NCBI GenBank assembly: GCA_963716005.1
Contig: OY970285.1
Span: 310,001-374,000, forward strand
Direction of reading: 5' to 3'
Source of the DNA: CAVRUF01 sp963716005
GTDB taxonomy: Bacteria; Actinomycetota; Thermoleophilia; Gaiellales; Gaiellaceae
DNA length: 64,000 nucleotides
The translations under genes and the position numbers were made by a program. Shown one piece after another: positions 35,383 through 44,634 of the stretch. Within the stretch, counting starts at the first letter, position 1. Each line of letters begins with the position of its first letter. Under the pieces are notes generated by a model. That model searched no databases. It saw only the letters and a program-made list of their open reading frames with translations, and had not been told where the DNA came from.

Positions 35383-36972
35383 ATGGCCACACCGCCGACC
35401 GAGGGCAGGGGGGAAGCGCCAGAGCGAGCGAGCCTGGTTCTCATCTCGCTCATCCTCGTCGCGGCCGTCGCGAACCTGAACCTGTCGGTCGCGAACGTCG
35501 CGCTTCCCGACATCGGGGCCGCGTTCGACTCGTCGCAGACGACGCTCAACCTGATCGCGGTCGGCTACTCGCTCGGCCTCGCCGGTTCGGTGCTGTATTT
35601 CGGCGCGGTCGGCGACCGCTACGGGAGAAAGCTCCTTCTCATCCTCGGGATGGTTCTCTCGATCCCGGCGTGTCTTCTGGCCGCCTACGCGCCGTCGGAC
35701 ACCGTGCTCTTCTGTGCTCGGGTCCTGGGCGGGCTGTCCGCCGGCATGGCCTACCCGACCACGCTGGCGCTCATCACCGCGCTCTGGGCCGGACCGCCGC
35801 GGACCAAGGCGATCGCGCTCTGGTCGGCGCTCGGCGGCGGCATTGCGGCGCTCGGCCCGCTCATCTCCGGCGCGCTGCTCGAGGAGTTCTGGTGGGGCTC
35901 GGTGTTCCTCGTGACGCTCCCGCTCGTCGGCATCGCCCTCGTCATGGCGCTCAAGTTCGTGCCTGCGCACGTGAACGAGACGACCGAGCCGGTGGACAAC
36001 TTCGGCGGCATCCTCTCGGTCGTCCTCGTCGGGGCGCTCATCCTCGGGATCAACTTCGCGCCCGTGCCGAGCCTGGAAACGGCAGCAATCGTGCTCGGCG
36101 TGCTCGCCCTTGCGGCGGGGGTCGCGTTCTACCTGCGGGAGAAGCGCGCCGCGAACCCCCTGTACGACCTCGACGTCGCCGCGCGCCGGGTGTTCTGGGT
36201 CGCCGCCTGCGCGGGGATCATCGTGTTCGGCTCGCTCATGGCCGCGGCGTTCGTGAGCCAGCAGTTCCTCCAGAACGTGCTCGGCTATTCGACACTCGAG
36301 TCCGGGGCGGCGATCCTGCCGGCCGTCGTCTTCATGGTGCTCGTCGCGCCGCGCTCGGCCAAGTTGATCGGCGCCTATGGAGCGCGCTTCACGCTCATGT
36401 GCGGCTACGTCGCGCTCACGCTCGCGTTCCTCTCGATGCTCCTGCTCTGGGACGAGGGGACTCCGTACTGGCAGGTCGCGATCGCCTACGTCTTCATCGG
36501 GATCGGCGTGGGGCTCGCCGGAACGCCGGCCTCGCACTCGCTCACCGGCTCGGTGCCCGTGCAGCGCGCGGGGATGGCGTCGGGAACGGCCGATCTCCAG
36601 CGCGACCTCGGCGGCGCGCTCATGACGTCGATCTTCGGCGCGCTCCTCACGGCGGGCTACGCCTCCGCGATGACCGCCGCCGACGCGCCCGACGACGTGA
36701 CGGCGAGCACCCAGGCCGTGCTCACGAAGTCGTTCTCGAGCGCGGAGAACCTCGCCCAGCAGCACCCCTCCGACGCGGCGTCGATCACGGCGGCTGCCAC
36801 CCAGTCGTTCCTAGAGGGCGACCAGTGGGCGTACACGGCCGGCCTCGTCGCCGTGCTCGGCGGCGCCGCCCTCGTCTTCTTCCTGTTCCCGAAACACGAG
36901 GAGGAGGAGCGCTTGCTGGCCGCCTACCATGCCGAAGACTCAGGAGGACCGGCGTCCGCGGTGACTCAATGA
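35383..36972 (+). CDS. MFS transporter, DHA2-type drug/proton antiporter
   Basis: A 529-residue protein with about 14 membrane helices. Motif A is GDRYGRKLLLILG near residues 78-90, and the N-terminal helix has VAVANLNLSVANVALPDIG typical of DHA2 transporters. The long extramembrane loop near the C-terminus (ADAPDDVTASTQAVL onward) is usual in this subgroup. It likely exports hydrophobic or cationic toxicants. The next gene starts 44 bp after its stop. Confidence 0.88.
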   Translation: MATPPTEGRGEAPERASLVLISLILVAAVANLNLSVANVALPDIGAAFDSSQTTLNLIAVGYSLGLAGSVLYFGAVGDRYGRKLLLILGMVLSIPACLLAAYAPSDTVLFCARVLGGLSAGMAYPTTLALITALWAGPPRTKAIALWSALGGGIAALGPLISGALLEEFWWGSVFLVTLPLVGIALVMALKFVPAHVNETTEPVDNFGGILSVVLVGALILGINFAPVPSLETAAIVLGVLALAAGVAFYLREKRAANPLYDLDVAARRVFWVAACAGIIVFGSLMAAAFVSQQFLQNVLGYSTLESGAAILPAVVFMVLVAPRSAKLIGAYGARFTLMCGYVALTLAFLSMLLLWDEGTPYWQVAIAYVFIGIGVGLAGTPASHSLTGSVPVQRAGMASGTADLQRDLGGALMTSIFGALLTAGYASAMTAADAPDDVTASTQAVLTKSFSSAENLAQQHPSDAASITAAATQSFLEGDQWAYTAGLVAVLGGAALVFFLFPKHEEEERLLAAYHAEDSGGPASAVTQ

Positions 36973-37016
36973 GAGAGACTCCATCGTCGAACGCAAATCA
37001 GGAGGGAACCTCATAG

Positions 37017-37847
37017 ATGTGCAGATGGCTTGCCTACTCAGGAACGCCGGTCCTCATCGAGGAGCTGCTCTACGGCCGCGAAAACTCGCTGATCGACCAG
37101 AGCCTCCACTCGAGGATGGGTGCGACAACGACGAACGGTGACGGGTTCGGCATCGGGTGGTACGGCGTCGGTGAGACGCCTGCCGTCTACCACAGCGTCG
37201 AGCCCGCCTGGAACGAGCGGAACCTGAAGCAGATCGCTGCGCACACGGAATCCGGCCTCGTCTTCGCGCACATCCGCGCGGCGACCGGGACCGCGATCCA
37301 GCAGACGAACTGCCATCCCTTCCGGCACGGGCACTGGCTCTGGCAGCACAACGGCGCGATCCACGAGTTCCCGACGGTGAAGCGCGACCTCCAGCTCGCC
37401 GTCGATCCGTCGCTCTTCGCGGAGATCGAAGGCTCGACGGACTCCGAGACGTTCTTCTACCTCGCGCTGACGTTCGGGCTCGAGGACAATCCTCCGAGCG
37501 CAGTCGCGAAGGCGGTCGGGTTCATCGAGGAGACGGGACGCAAGCACGGCGTCGAGCATCCGATCCAGATGACCGTCGCGACGACCGACGGGACGAGGAT
37601 CTGGGCCTTCCGCTACTCGAGCGAGCACGACTCGCGGTCGCTCTTCTACAGCGAGCGCGTGGACGCGCTCCGTGAGCTCTATCCGGACAATCCGCTGTTC
37701 CAGCGACTGAGCGACGAGACGCGGCTCATTGTCTCGGAGCCGCTGGGTGACCTTCCCGGTGCGTGGATCGAGGTGCCCGAGTCGCATTACGGCGTCGTCC
37801 AGGAGGGTCAGGACGAGATGCATCCGTTCGTCCCCGTCGCTCCGTGA
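37017..37847 (+). CDS. Class II glutamine amidotransferase (YafJ/EgtC-like)
   Basis: A 276-residue Ntn-hydrolase. After removal of Met the catalytic Cys2 is exposed (MCRWLAYSG). Other family marks are GDGFGIGWYG, FAHIRAATG and NCHPFRHGHWLWQHNGAIH. Stand-alone members resemble YafJ and the EgtC gamma-glutamyl hydrolase; no ergothioneine genes are near. ATG 37017 follows a ribosome-binding site AGGAGGGA, and the stop overlaps the next gene as GTGA. Confidence 0.88.
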   Translation: MCRWLAYSGTPVLIEELLYGRENSLIDQSLHSRMGATTTNGDGFGIGWYGVGETPAVYHSVEPAWNERNLKQIAAHTESGLVFAHIRAATGTAIQQTNCHPFRHGHWLWQHNGAIHEFPTVKRDLQLAVDPSLFAEIEGSTDSETFFYLALTFGLEDNPPSAVAKAVGFIEETGRKHGVEHPIQMTVATTDGTRIWAFRYSSEHDSRSLFYSERVDALRELYPDNPLFQRLSDETRLIVSEPLGDLPGAWIEVPESHYGVVQEGQDEMHPFVPVAP

Positions 37848-38011
37848 GCGTGTGGTGGGCGCCGCGGCGCGCCGTCTGGTGGACGGGAGTCCTGTTCGCG
37901 ATCGGCTCGACGTGCTTCCTCGTCGCGCCGTTTCCGGGCTACGAGGCGGCGGTCGGCTCCGGGATCACCGGGATCACGTTCAGGGGGTTTGTCCCCCGAC
38001 GGGGTCGGTGA
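37844..38011 (+). pseudogene. N-terminal fragment of a YrhK-like membrane protein
   Basis: GTG 37844 overlaps the previous stop. The protein starts SVWWAPRRAVWWTGVLFAIG, STCFLVAPFPGYEAAVG, and reaches GITF, matching the first helix of YrhK-domain proteins. After GITF (about 37983) the expected second helix is replaced by RGFVPRRGR and a stop. The loss coincides with a sharp change in sequence character, so the gene is cut by a join rather than naturally short. Confidence 0.6.
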
Positions 38012-38084
38012 AGGAGCAGACATGGGTGGTAGCCCTTCCGGGGGCGGCATGAGGCTGCGGGACGGAGATTCCATGCGCACAGTG
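37984..38084. other. Unidentified stretch between YrhK-like fragment and decarboxylase remnant
   Basis: About 100 bases with a GGGGG-TTTGT-CCCCC stem (5 bp) near 37984-37998 and no convincing coding. It does not continue the YrhK-like gene. I see no insertion-sequence end or gene in it. Confidence 0.3.
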
Positions 38085-38582
38085 TGATGGTCGACATGTA
38101 GTAGAAGAGGTAGATGAGAGAGAAGAGGAGAGACTAGGGAAGAGCTTAGAGGAGTAGAGACAGAAGAAAAAGAAGACGACGGGATAGACGAGAAAGAACT
38201 TGTGGCCGGAAGAGATGAAAGAGGAGAAGAGAGGCTGGAGGAAGTAAAAAGGCAGGTCGGGGTCGATGAACGGCGCGACGAAGCCGCCGACGCGCCGACG
38301 ACGAGCAAGGGAATGTAGAGAACGGTGCTCCTACTGGAGATGGACGAGCGCGGCCAGAGCTACTCGATCGGCTCGTAGGAGACGACGAAGGAGGAGCTGA
38401 GGATCGCGACGACGCCGATCGGATTCTAGTCGCAGAGCTACACTGCCTCCTCGGCGGAGAGCGAGAAGCGGTCGCCCTCCATGGGGACGAGACGCATCTC
38501 GACGTCCCAGTAGTTCGCGAACTTCTCCCAGCAGATCTGGACGTAGATGCCCATCACGATGTTCGGCTTGTGGGTAAAATTT
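38085..38582 (-). pseudogene. Glutamate decarboxylase remnant with dense substitutions
   Basis: Read on the minus strand this is the PLP core of glutamate decarboxylase. From 38582 inward: VQICWEKFANYWDVEMRL, LVPMEGDRFSLSAEEAV, then stop, LCD, stop, NPIGVVAILSSSF, EPIE, stop. Further in, after small frame changes: GGFVAPFIDPDL, SSGHK (PLP-binding Lys codon at 38199-38201), LVYP, and a NYLGGDM-like end at about 38090. The stops are TAG where the family has a GAG/AAG codon. Changes are mostly purine to T on this strand and grow denser away from 38582. Both ends of the gene are missing. Probably poor base calls on a contig end; true decay is less likely. Confidence 0.7.
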
Positions 38583-38583
38583 C

Positions 38584-39219
38584 GTGATCGCCGAAGACAG
38601 CGTCCTCCTCCGCGAGGGGCTCGAACGGCTGCTCGCGGACAACGGATTCGAGGTCGTCGGCACCTGTGTGGACGCGGACGATCTGCGGCTCAAGGTGCGC
38701 AGCTACGAGCCGGACGTGGCCATCGTGGACATCCGCCTGCCGCCGACCCACACCGACGAAGGCATGCGCGCAGCGGTCGACATCCGGGCCGAGCACCCGG
38801 ACGTCGGCGTGCTCGTCCTCTCCCAGTACGTCGAGCTCGGCCTGGCCCTGAAGCTCCTGGCCGACTCGGCCGAGGGCGTGGGCTACCTGCTCAAGGACCG
38901 TGTCAGCAACGTGGACGAGTTCGCCGACGCGGTCCGGCGCGTCGGCGCCGGAGGATCGGCGCTCGATCCGATCATCGTCTCGACCCTGCTTGCGAAGCAA
39001 CGCAGCGACGGCCCGCTCGGCGCCCTGACGCCGCGGGAGCGCGAAGTCCTCGAGCTGATGGCCGAGGGCCTGTCGAACCAGGGGATAGCGGATCGCCTCG
39101 TCCTCAGCCTCCGCGCCGTCGAGAAGTACGTATCGACGATCTTCACGAAGCTCGGGCTGCCCTCCACCGGCGGCGACTCGCGTCGCGTGCTGGCGGTCTT
39201 GCTCTACCTCCGCTCGTAG
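38584..39219 (+). CDS. NarL-family response regulator, N-terminus clipped
   Basis: A 211-residue regulator: receiver domain with acidic residues in VIAEDSVLLREGLERLLAD, the phospho-acceptor Asp in VAIVDIRLPP, the Lys in GYLLKDRVSN, and a LuxR-type HTH with LTPREREVLELMAEGLSNQG and VEKYVSTIFTKLGL. Family members usually start two or three residues earlier (MRVVIAEDS). Here the codons before GTG 38584 belong to the decarboxylase remnant, so the join at about 38582 removed the true start. The partner kinase is absent. Confidence 0.82.
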   Translation: MIAEDSVLLREGLERLLADNGFEVVGTCVDADDLRLKVRSYEPDVAIVDIRLPPTHTDEGMRAAVDIRAEHPDVGVLVLSQYVELGLALKLLADSAEGVGYLLKDRVSNVDEFADAVRRVGAGGSALDPIIVSTLLAKQRSDGPLGALTPREREVLELMAEGLSNQGIADRLVLSLRAVEKYVSTIFTKLGLPSTGGDSRRVLAVLLYLRS

Positions 39220-39335
39220 CGGACGCCCGCACCTGATACGCCAGAAACCCGATCCCCGAATCCAGGGGCTCGCCTCACTACGCCCGGCGCGGGGCGGTGG
39301 GACGCTGGTCGTACCCAAACGCAAGAGGAGAAGCG

Positions 39336-41628
39336 ATGAAGACCCGCGTCATGCAGAACGAGCCGGGCGAGCCGCAGAAGGCCGCCGACCCGGCCCCGTC
39401 TCAGCCGACACGACCGACGAATATCGCCGGCCGCATGGGCCGCTGGAGCGCGCACCACTGGAAGACCGCCGTCTTCGGCTGGCTCGCGTTCGTCGTCCTC
39501 GCGGTCATGCTCGGCACGGTCGTCGGCAAGAAGGCGGCCGACGAAAACGCCGGCGGCGCGGGCGAGTCCAAGCGCGCCGATCAGATCCTCGAAGCCGGCT
39601 TCAAGCAGCCCGCCGGCGAGACCGTCCTAATCCAGAGCGCGACGCTCACCGCGAGCGACCCCGAGTTCGCGGCCGCAATCGAAGACACGGCGGCCCGCCT
39701 CGACGCGCTCGACCAGGTGATCAACCTCCGCGCACCGCTCGGAGAGACGAACGCCGCGCAGATCTCCGAGGACGGGCGCTCGGCGATCATCGACTTCCAG
39801 ATCCGCGGCGAGCTCGACAAGGCCGTGGATCAGATCGACCCAGTCGTGGCCGAGTTGGCCGCGGTACAAGCGGCCCATCCCGCGCTCTTCGTCGGCCAGT
39901 TCGGCGACGCGAGCACGGACAAGGAGGTCACGGCGTCCTTCATGGAGGACCTCGAAGAAGGCCGGGCTCATTTCCGTGCCGATCACGCTGATCATCCTGA
40001 TCGTCGCCTTCGGCGCGCTCGTGGCGGCCGGGATTCCGATCCTGCTCGCCCTGACCGCCGTCCTGGCGACCCTGGGCTTCCTGGCCATTCCGAGCCACTA
40101 CCTGCCGATGGACGAGGCCGTCTCGGCGATGGTGCTCCTGATCGGGCTCGCGGTCGGGGTGGACTACTCGCTCTTCTACCTGAAGCGGGAACGCGAGGAA
40201 CGGGCCGCCGGGCGCAGCGAGGAGGCCGCCCTCCAGGCTGCCGCTTCCACCTCGGGCCGCTCGGTGCTCATCTCCGGGCTGACCGTGATGGTCGCCATGT
40301 CCGGCATGTTCCTCACCGGGGACAAGGGCTTCGCGGCTTTCGGCCTCGCGACCATGCTGGTCGTCGGCATCGCGATGCTCGGGTCGCTGACCGTCCTGCC
40401 GGCGCTGCTCTCCCGGCTCGGCGACAACGTCGACCGGGGCCGTGTCCCGTTTGTCAGCCGGCTGCGGCGCGACGACGGCGAGGGGCGGATCTGGGGCGCG
40501 ATCGTCAACGCCGTCCTCAAGCGGCCGGTGCTCTCGGTCGTGCTCTCCGCCGGGCTCCTGCTCGCGATCGCCGCTCCGGCGCTCACGATGCACACGGTGG
40601 AGCCGGGCGTGGACACGTACCCGCAGTCACTCGCCTCGATCAAGACCTACAACAAGCTCCAAACGGCGTTCCCGGGAGCGGAGATCCCCGCGACCGTCGT
40701 CCTGAAGACCGCCGACGTCCATGCCCCGGAGGTGGAAGCGGCGATCGCCGGCCTCACCGAGCGGGCGCTCGCGACCGGCAAGATGCACGAGCCGATCATC
40801 GTGGACGTAAACAGCAACGGGACGGTCGTCAACATCGCCATCCCCGTGGACGGCAACGGCACCGACTCGGACTCGGAAGCCGCCCTCGCAGCGCTCCGGG
40901 ACGAGATCATCCCGGCGACGATCGGCACGCTCGCCGGCGCCGAGTACGGCGTCACGGGCTACACCGCGTCGTCGAGGGACTTCACCGACTTCATGAAGTC
41001 GGTCGCGCCGCGTGTGTTCGTGTTCGTGCTCGTGTTCGCCTTCCTGCTCATGCTGGTCGCCTTCCGCTCGCTCGTCATCGCAGCGAAGGCGATCGTGCTC
41101 AACCTGCTGTCGGTCGCGGCCGCCTACGGCGTGCTGGTGCTCGTGTTCCAGCACGGCTGGGGGAAGGACATCCTCGGCTTCACGTCGACGGCGGGCGTCG
41201 TCCCGATCATGCCGATCTTCCTGTTCGTGATCCTGTTCGGCCTCTCGATGGACTACCACGTGTTCATCCTGAGCCGGGTCCGCGAGCTCTACGACCGCGG
41301 TGCGTCGACGGACGAGGCGATCTCACAGGGGATCAAGCAGACGGCCGGCGTCGTCACGAGCGCTGCGATCGTCATGGTCGCCGTGTTCTCGGTGTTCGCA
41401 ACGCTCGGGATGATGATCTTCAAGCAGTTCGGAGTCGGGCTCGCCGTGGCGATCCTCATCGACGCCACCATCGTCCGAGCGGTGCTCCTGCCCGCCTCGA
41501 TGAAGCTGCTGGGCGACAGCAACTGGTACCTGCCCAGCTGGCTCGAGTGGCTTCCCCACCTCGAGCACGGCGGCACCGTCGTCGAGCATGTCGACGCGCC
41601 GCCCGCGCTGGCCGGTCGCGGGAAGTAG
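39336..41628 (+). CDS. MMPL-family (RND-type) transporter, one frameshift
   Basis: About 764 residues, with two six-helix MMPL units. The first unit after the N-terminal soluble domain has VDYSLFYLKREREERAAGRS and the second has SMDYHVFILSRVRELYDRGA, the two conserved helix IV-V loops of MMPL proteins. The frame shifts at 39956-39957: one extra A in CTCGAAGAAGG, which repaired reads EDLEKAGLISVPITLIILIV. ATG 39336 follows AAGAGGAG. MMPL proteins move lipids or hydrophobic compounds outward. It lies downstream of the response regulator, but a link is not shown. Confidence 0.87.
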
Positions 41629-41646
41629 CTCGATCGACCGGATCTA

Positions 41647-42513
41647 CTAGAGCTCGGCGCGGCGGACTCGCCCGAACCCCGCCGCGCCGAGGGCGCTTGC
41701 GTCGAGCAGGCGGCACATCCAGCCGTGGCCGCGCTCGGGATCCGATTCGTCCTCCATCGCGCCGATCGACGCGAAGATGCGGCCGTCGCGGAAGTCCCAG
41801 ACCTGGATCTCGGCGCGGTCGCCCTCGACGTCGGCCCGGAAGTGGGCGAGGTCGCGCGTGAGGCAGTCCTTCACCGTCTCGAGCCACTCCTCGCGCGGGT
41901 CCGCGTTCGGGTTGACGCCGCAGAGCTCGAGCAGGTCGTCCTCGATCTCTTCGAGGATCAGCGCGTCGATGTAGGAGGCGGCGTCCTCCCAGCCGGGATC
42001 CTCGCCGGCGTCGAGCGCGACCAGCTCGACGGCCAGGCCGCCCTCGTCGGCGCGGGCGAGGAGCGCCTGCGCCTCCTCGGCGCCCGGCTCGCTCGCGTGC
42101 TCGAGCTCGTGGATCGGAAGCTCGTCGAACTCGCCGTAGTCGCGCGCGGCGAGGAACTCGATGAACGGCTCGCCTTCGTCGTCCGTCGAGAGGTGCTGCT
42201 CCACGACCATCCAGCTGACCGGCGCTCCGTCCTCGAGCGTCGTGAACCCGTGGCCGACGGTGGGCCCGTCGGGGCGGTAGCGGCGCATCGCTCCGACCTC
42301 CTCGTAGCCGTCGGGGCGGCGCAGGCGGAGGCGGTAGCGCGCGGGCCGGGCCGCTAGGCGCGGCGGGTCGCCGTCCTCGAGGTCCGAGACGAGCCAGTCG
42401 CGCCCGGCAAGACGAAGCACGTCGCCGACGTCGAGCGGATCGGCGGAGGAGTACCCGTGGACGCGTTCCCGCGCCGTCGGGCCGGATGTCACGACCTCGT
42501 ACTTCACCCCCAC
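41647..42513 (-). CDS. Hypothetical acidic protein, no family recognised
   Basis: A 288-residue soluble protein rich in Asp and Glu. No signal peptide or membrane helix. GTG 42513 starts VGVKYEVVTSGPTARERVHG, with a strand-rich N-terminal half (RLRLRRPDGYEEVGAMRRYR) and an acidic helical stretch (YIDALILEEIEDDLLELCGV). TAAGCT lies nine bases before the start, a leaderless-type promoter. Divergent from the antiporter gene with 30 bp between start codons. I see no catalytic motif. Confidence 0.6.
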   Translation of the reverse strand: MGVKYEVVTSGPTARERVHGYSSADPLDVGDVLRLAGRDWLVSDLEDGDPPRLAARPARYRLRLRRPDGYEEVGAMRRYRPDGPTVGHGFTTLEDGAPVSWMVVEQHLSTDDEGEPFIEFLAARDYGEFDELPIHELEHASEPGAEEAQALLARADEGGLAVELVALDAGEDPGWEDAASYIDALILEEIEDDLLELCGVNPNADPREEWLETVKDCLTRDLAHFRADVEGDRAEIQVWDFRDGRIFASIGAMEDESDPERGHGWMCRLLDASALGAAGFGRVRRAEL

Positions 42514-42543
42514 GGTGCCTGCAGCTTACGTCAGACTTGCGCA

Positions 42544-43743
42544 ATGGAAGGGCTGGCGTTCTTCGGCGTCGTCCTCGTCGCCTACGCGCTCGTGTCGCGG
42601 CGGCTCGATGGGACACGCGTCACGGCGCCGATGGTGTTCGTCGCGGCGGGCGTTCTCGCGCATGGTCTCGGGTTCGAGCTGCTGGACGGGGGGACGCACG
42701 AAATCGCCGCCGAGATGCCGCGCCATGTCGCGGAGATCGCGCTGGTGCTCGTGCTCCTGAACGACGCGGCCCGGCTCGACATCGCAGCGCTGAGGAAGGA
42801 GTCGAGCCTGCCGGGACGCCTGCTCGCGATCGGGATGCCGTTGACGATTGCGCTCGGCGGCCTCGTCGCGCTCGGACTCTTCCGCGGCGACCTCGAGTTC
42901 TGGGAGGCGATTCTCGTGGCGGTCATCCTCTCGCCGACCGATGCGGCGCTCGGGGCCGTGGTCGTCTCGAGCCCGAAGCTGCCGCTGCGCCTGCGGCAGG
43001 CGCTGAACGTGGAGGCGGGGCTGAACGACGGGTTGGCCGTGCCGTTTTTCGTCGTCTGCTCGGCGCTCGCCGCCGACGCCGCGCTGGAAGACACGAGTTT
43101 CCTCACGGTCGCGTTCGAGAAGATCGGCTACGGGTTCCTGGTCGGCGCCGGGATCGGGCTGGTCGGAGGCGCCCTGCTGAGACGTTCCGCAGCCGCCGGT
43201 TGGATGATCGGGGCGTTCCAGGAGATCGCCGTCGGTGTGCTCGCCGTCCTCGCCTGGTGGGGCGCCGAGGAGATCGGCGGCAGCGGCCTCATCGCGGCGT
43301 TCGTCGGCGGGCTCGCGCTCGCGATCGCCGCCCGCGAGGCCGCCGCCGAAGGGCTCGAGCTCACCGACGAGCTCGGACAGGCCCTTGCGCTCCTCACCTT
43401 CTTCGGGCTTGGAACGGTCGCGTACGAGGCGGTCGGAGACGCGCCGTGGGAGACGTTCGCCTTCGCAGTTCTCGCGCTGACCGTGCTCCGGATGCTCCCC
43501 GTCGCGATCGCCCTGCGCGGCACGGGGCTCGACCGGGCGACAGTCGCCTACATGGGCTGGTTCGGCCCGCGAGGACTCGCGTCGCTGCTCCTCGCGCTGA
43601 TCCTCGTGATCGACGAGCCCGAGCTCGGCGGCGAGCCGCTGATCCTGGTCACCGTCCTCGTCACGGTTCTGATCAGCGTGTTCGCGCACGGCGCCACCGC
43701 GGCGCCGCTGACCGACCGGCTCGCGCGCCGGTCTACGCTCTAG
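42544..43743 (+). CDS. Cation:proton antiporter (CPA1/NhaP-like)
   Basis: A 399-residue membrane protein with about 12 helices. The transport core carries LSPTDAALGAVVVSSPKLP and LRQALNVEAGLNDGLAVPFF, matching the ion-binding unwound helices of CPA1 exchangers; GWFGPRGLASLLLALILV is the conserved late motif. It swaps Na+ or K+ for H+. There is no cytosolic C-terminal domain. The stop codon is 2 bp before the next gene. Confidence 0.87.
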   Translation: MEGLAFFGVVLVAYALVSRRLDGTRVTAPMVFVAAGVLAHGLGFELLDGGTHEIAAEMPRHVAEIALVLVLLNDAARLDIAALRKESSLPGRLLAIGMPLTIALGGLVALGLFRGDLEFWEAILVAVILSPTDAALGAVVVSSPKLPLRLRQALNVEAGLNDGLAVPFFVVCSALAADAALEDTSFLTVAFEKIGYGFLVGAGIGLVGGALLRRSAAAGWMIGAFQEIAVGVLAVLAWWGAEEIGGSGLIAAFVGGLALAIAAREAAAEGLELTDELGQALALLTFFGLGTVAYEAVGDAPWETFAFAVLALTVLRMLPVAIALRGTGLDRATVAYMGWFGPRGLASLLLALILVIDEPELGGEPLILVTVLVTVLISVFAHGATAAPLTDRLARRSTL

Positions 43744-43745
43744 GC

Positions 43746-44618
43746 GTGCGGATCTGTTCGCTGCTCCCCAGCGCGACCGAGATCGTCGCCGACCTCGGGC
43801 TCGCCGATTCCCTCGTCGGCCGCTCGGAGGAGTGCAAGTGGCCGGCCGGCGTCGCGGCCCTTCCGGTCGTGACCGCCGCGAAGATCGACCTCGCGGCGCT
43901 CTCGAGCGCGGAGATCGACCGGGCCGTCAGCGCGCAGGTCGCCGACGGGCGCTCGCTCTACGCGGTCGACTCCGAGCTGATCGAGACGCTACGGCCCGAC
44001 GTGATCGTCACCCAGGACCTCTGCGCGGTCTGCGCCGTGTCGAGCGGCGAGCTTGCGACCGCGTGTCCCGTGGAGGCACGGGTGATCTCGCTCGATCCGC
44101 GCACGCTCGCCGACGTCGCCGAGACGGTGCTCGAGCTCGGGGAACAGCTTCACGCGCGCGAGGAGGCCACCGCCGTCGTCGCCGAGATGTGGGCTAAGAT
44201 CGCCGCCGTCGAGGAGGCGGTCGCGGGTCGAGCGCGCCCGCTCGTGTTCCTCGCAGAGTGGATCGACCCGCCGTTCTGTCCGGGGCACTGGATCCCCGAG
44301 ATGATCGAGCGCGCCGGCGGCGAGTGCGTCCTCGGCGAGGCGGGCGAGCCGTCGCATCCGGTCACGTGGGAGGAGGTGCTCGCGGCCGAACCGGAGCTGG
44401 TCGTCGTCGCCCCCTGCGGGTTCGGCGCCCAGGAAGCGGCGGAGCGCTCGGCCGGGCTCGACCTGCCGGTCCGCACGGTCGCGGTGGACGGCGACGCGTA
44501 CTTCTCGCGCCCGGCGCCGCGGCTCGCCGACGGCGTGCGCCAGCTCGGACATCTGCTGCATCCAAGCGCGGTTCCGGACCCGCAGCTCGACGTGATCGAA
44601 CTCTTACCCGCCTCTTAA
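43746..44618 (+). CDS. Cobalamin-binding protein, BtuF-like, without signal peptide
   Basis: A 290-residue class III periplasmic-binding fold: SLLPSATEIVADLGLADSLV at the N-terminus, RPDVIVTQDLCAVCAVS, and FLAEWIDPPFCPGHWIPEMI. It has no signal peptide, as in the group of cytoplasmic cobalamin- or heme-binding-like ABC_peri proteins. GTG 43746 follows TACGCT (43734-43739) by six bases; the -10 box sits in the end of the antiporter gene. No transporter genes adjoin. Role inferred only from fold. Confidence 0.75.
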   Translation: MRICSLLPSATEIVADLGLADSLVGRSEECKWPAGVAALPVVTAAKIDLAALSSAEIDRAVSAQVADGRSLYAVDSELIETLRPDVIVTQDLCAVCAVSSGELATACPVEARVISLDPRTLADVAETVLELGEQLHAREEATAVVAEMWAKIAAVEEAVAGRARPLVFLAEWIDPPFCPGHWIPEMIERAGGECVLGEAGEPSHPVTWEEVLAAEPELVVVAPCGFGAQEAAERSAGLDLPVRTVAVDGDAYFSRPAPRLADGVRQLGHLLHPSAVPDPQLDVIELLPAS

Positions 44619-44634
44619 GCCGAGGTGGGAACAC

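Noticed and set aside
38340..38582. In-frame TAG codons in the decarboxylase read as pyrrolysine or amber readthrough
   Set aside because: Other non-stop codons in the same stretch change in the same direction, frames shift as well, and both gene ends are missing.
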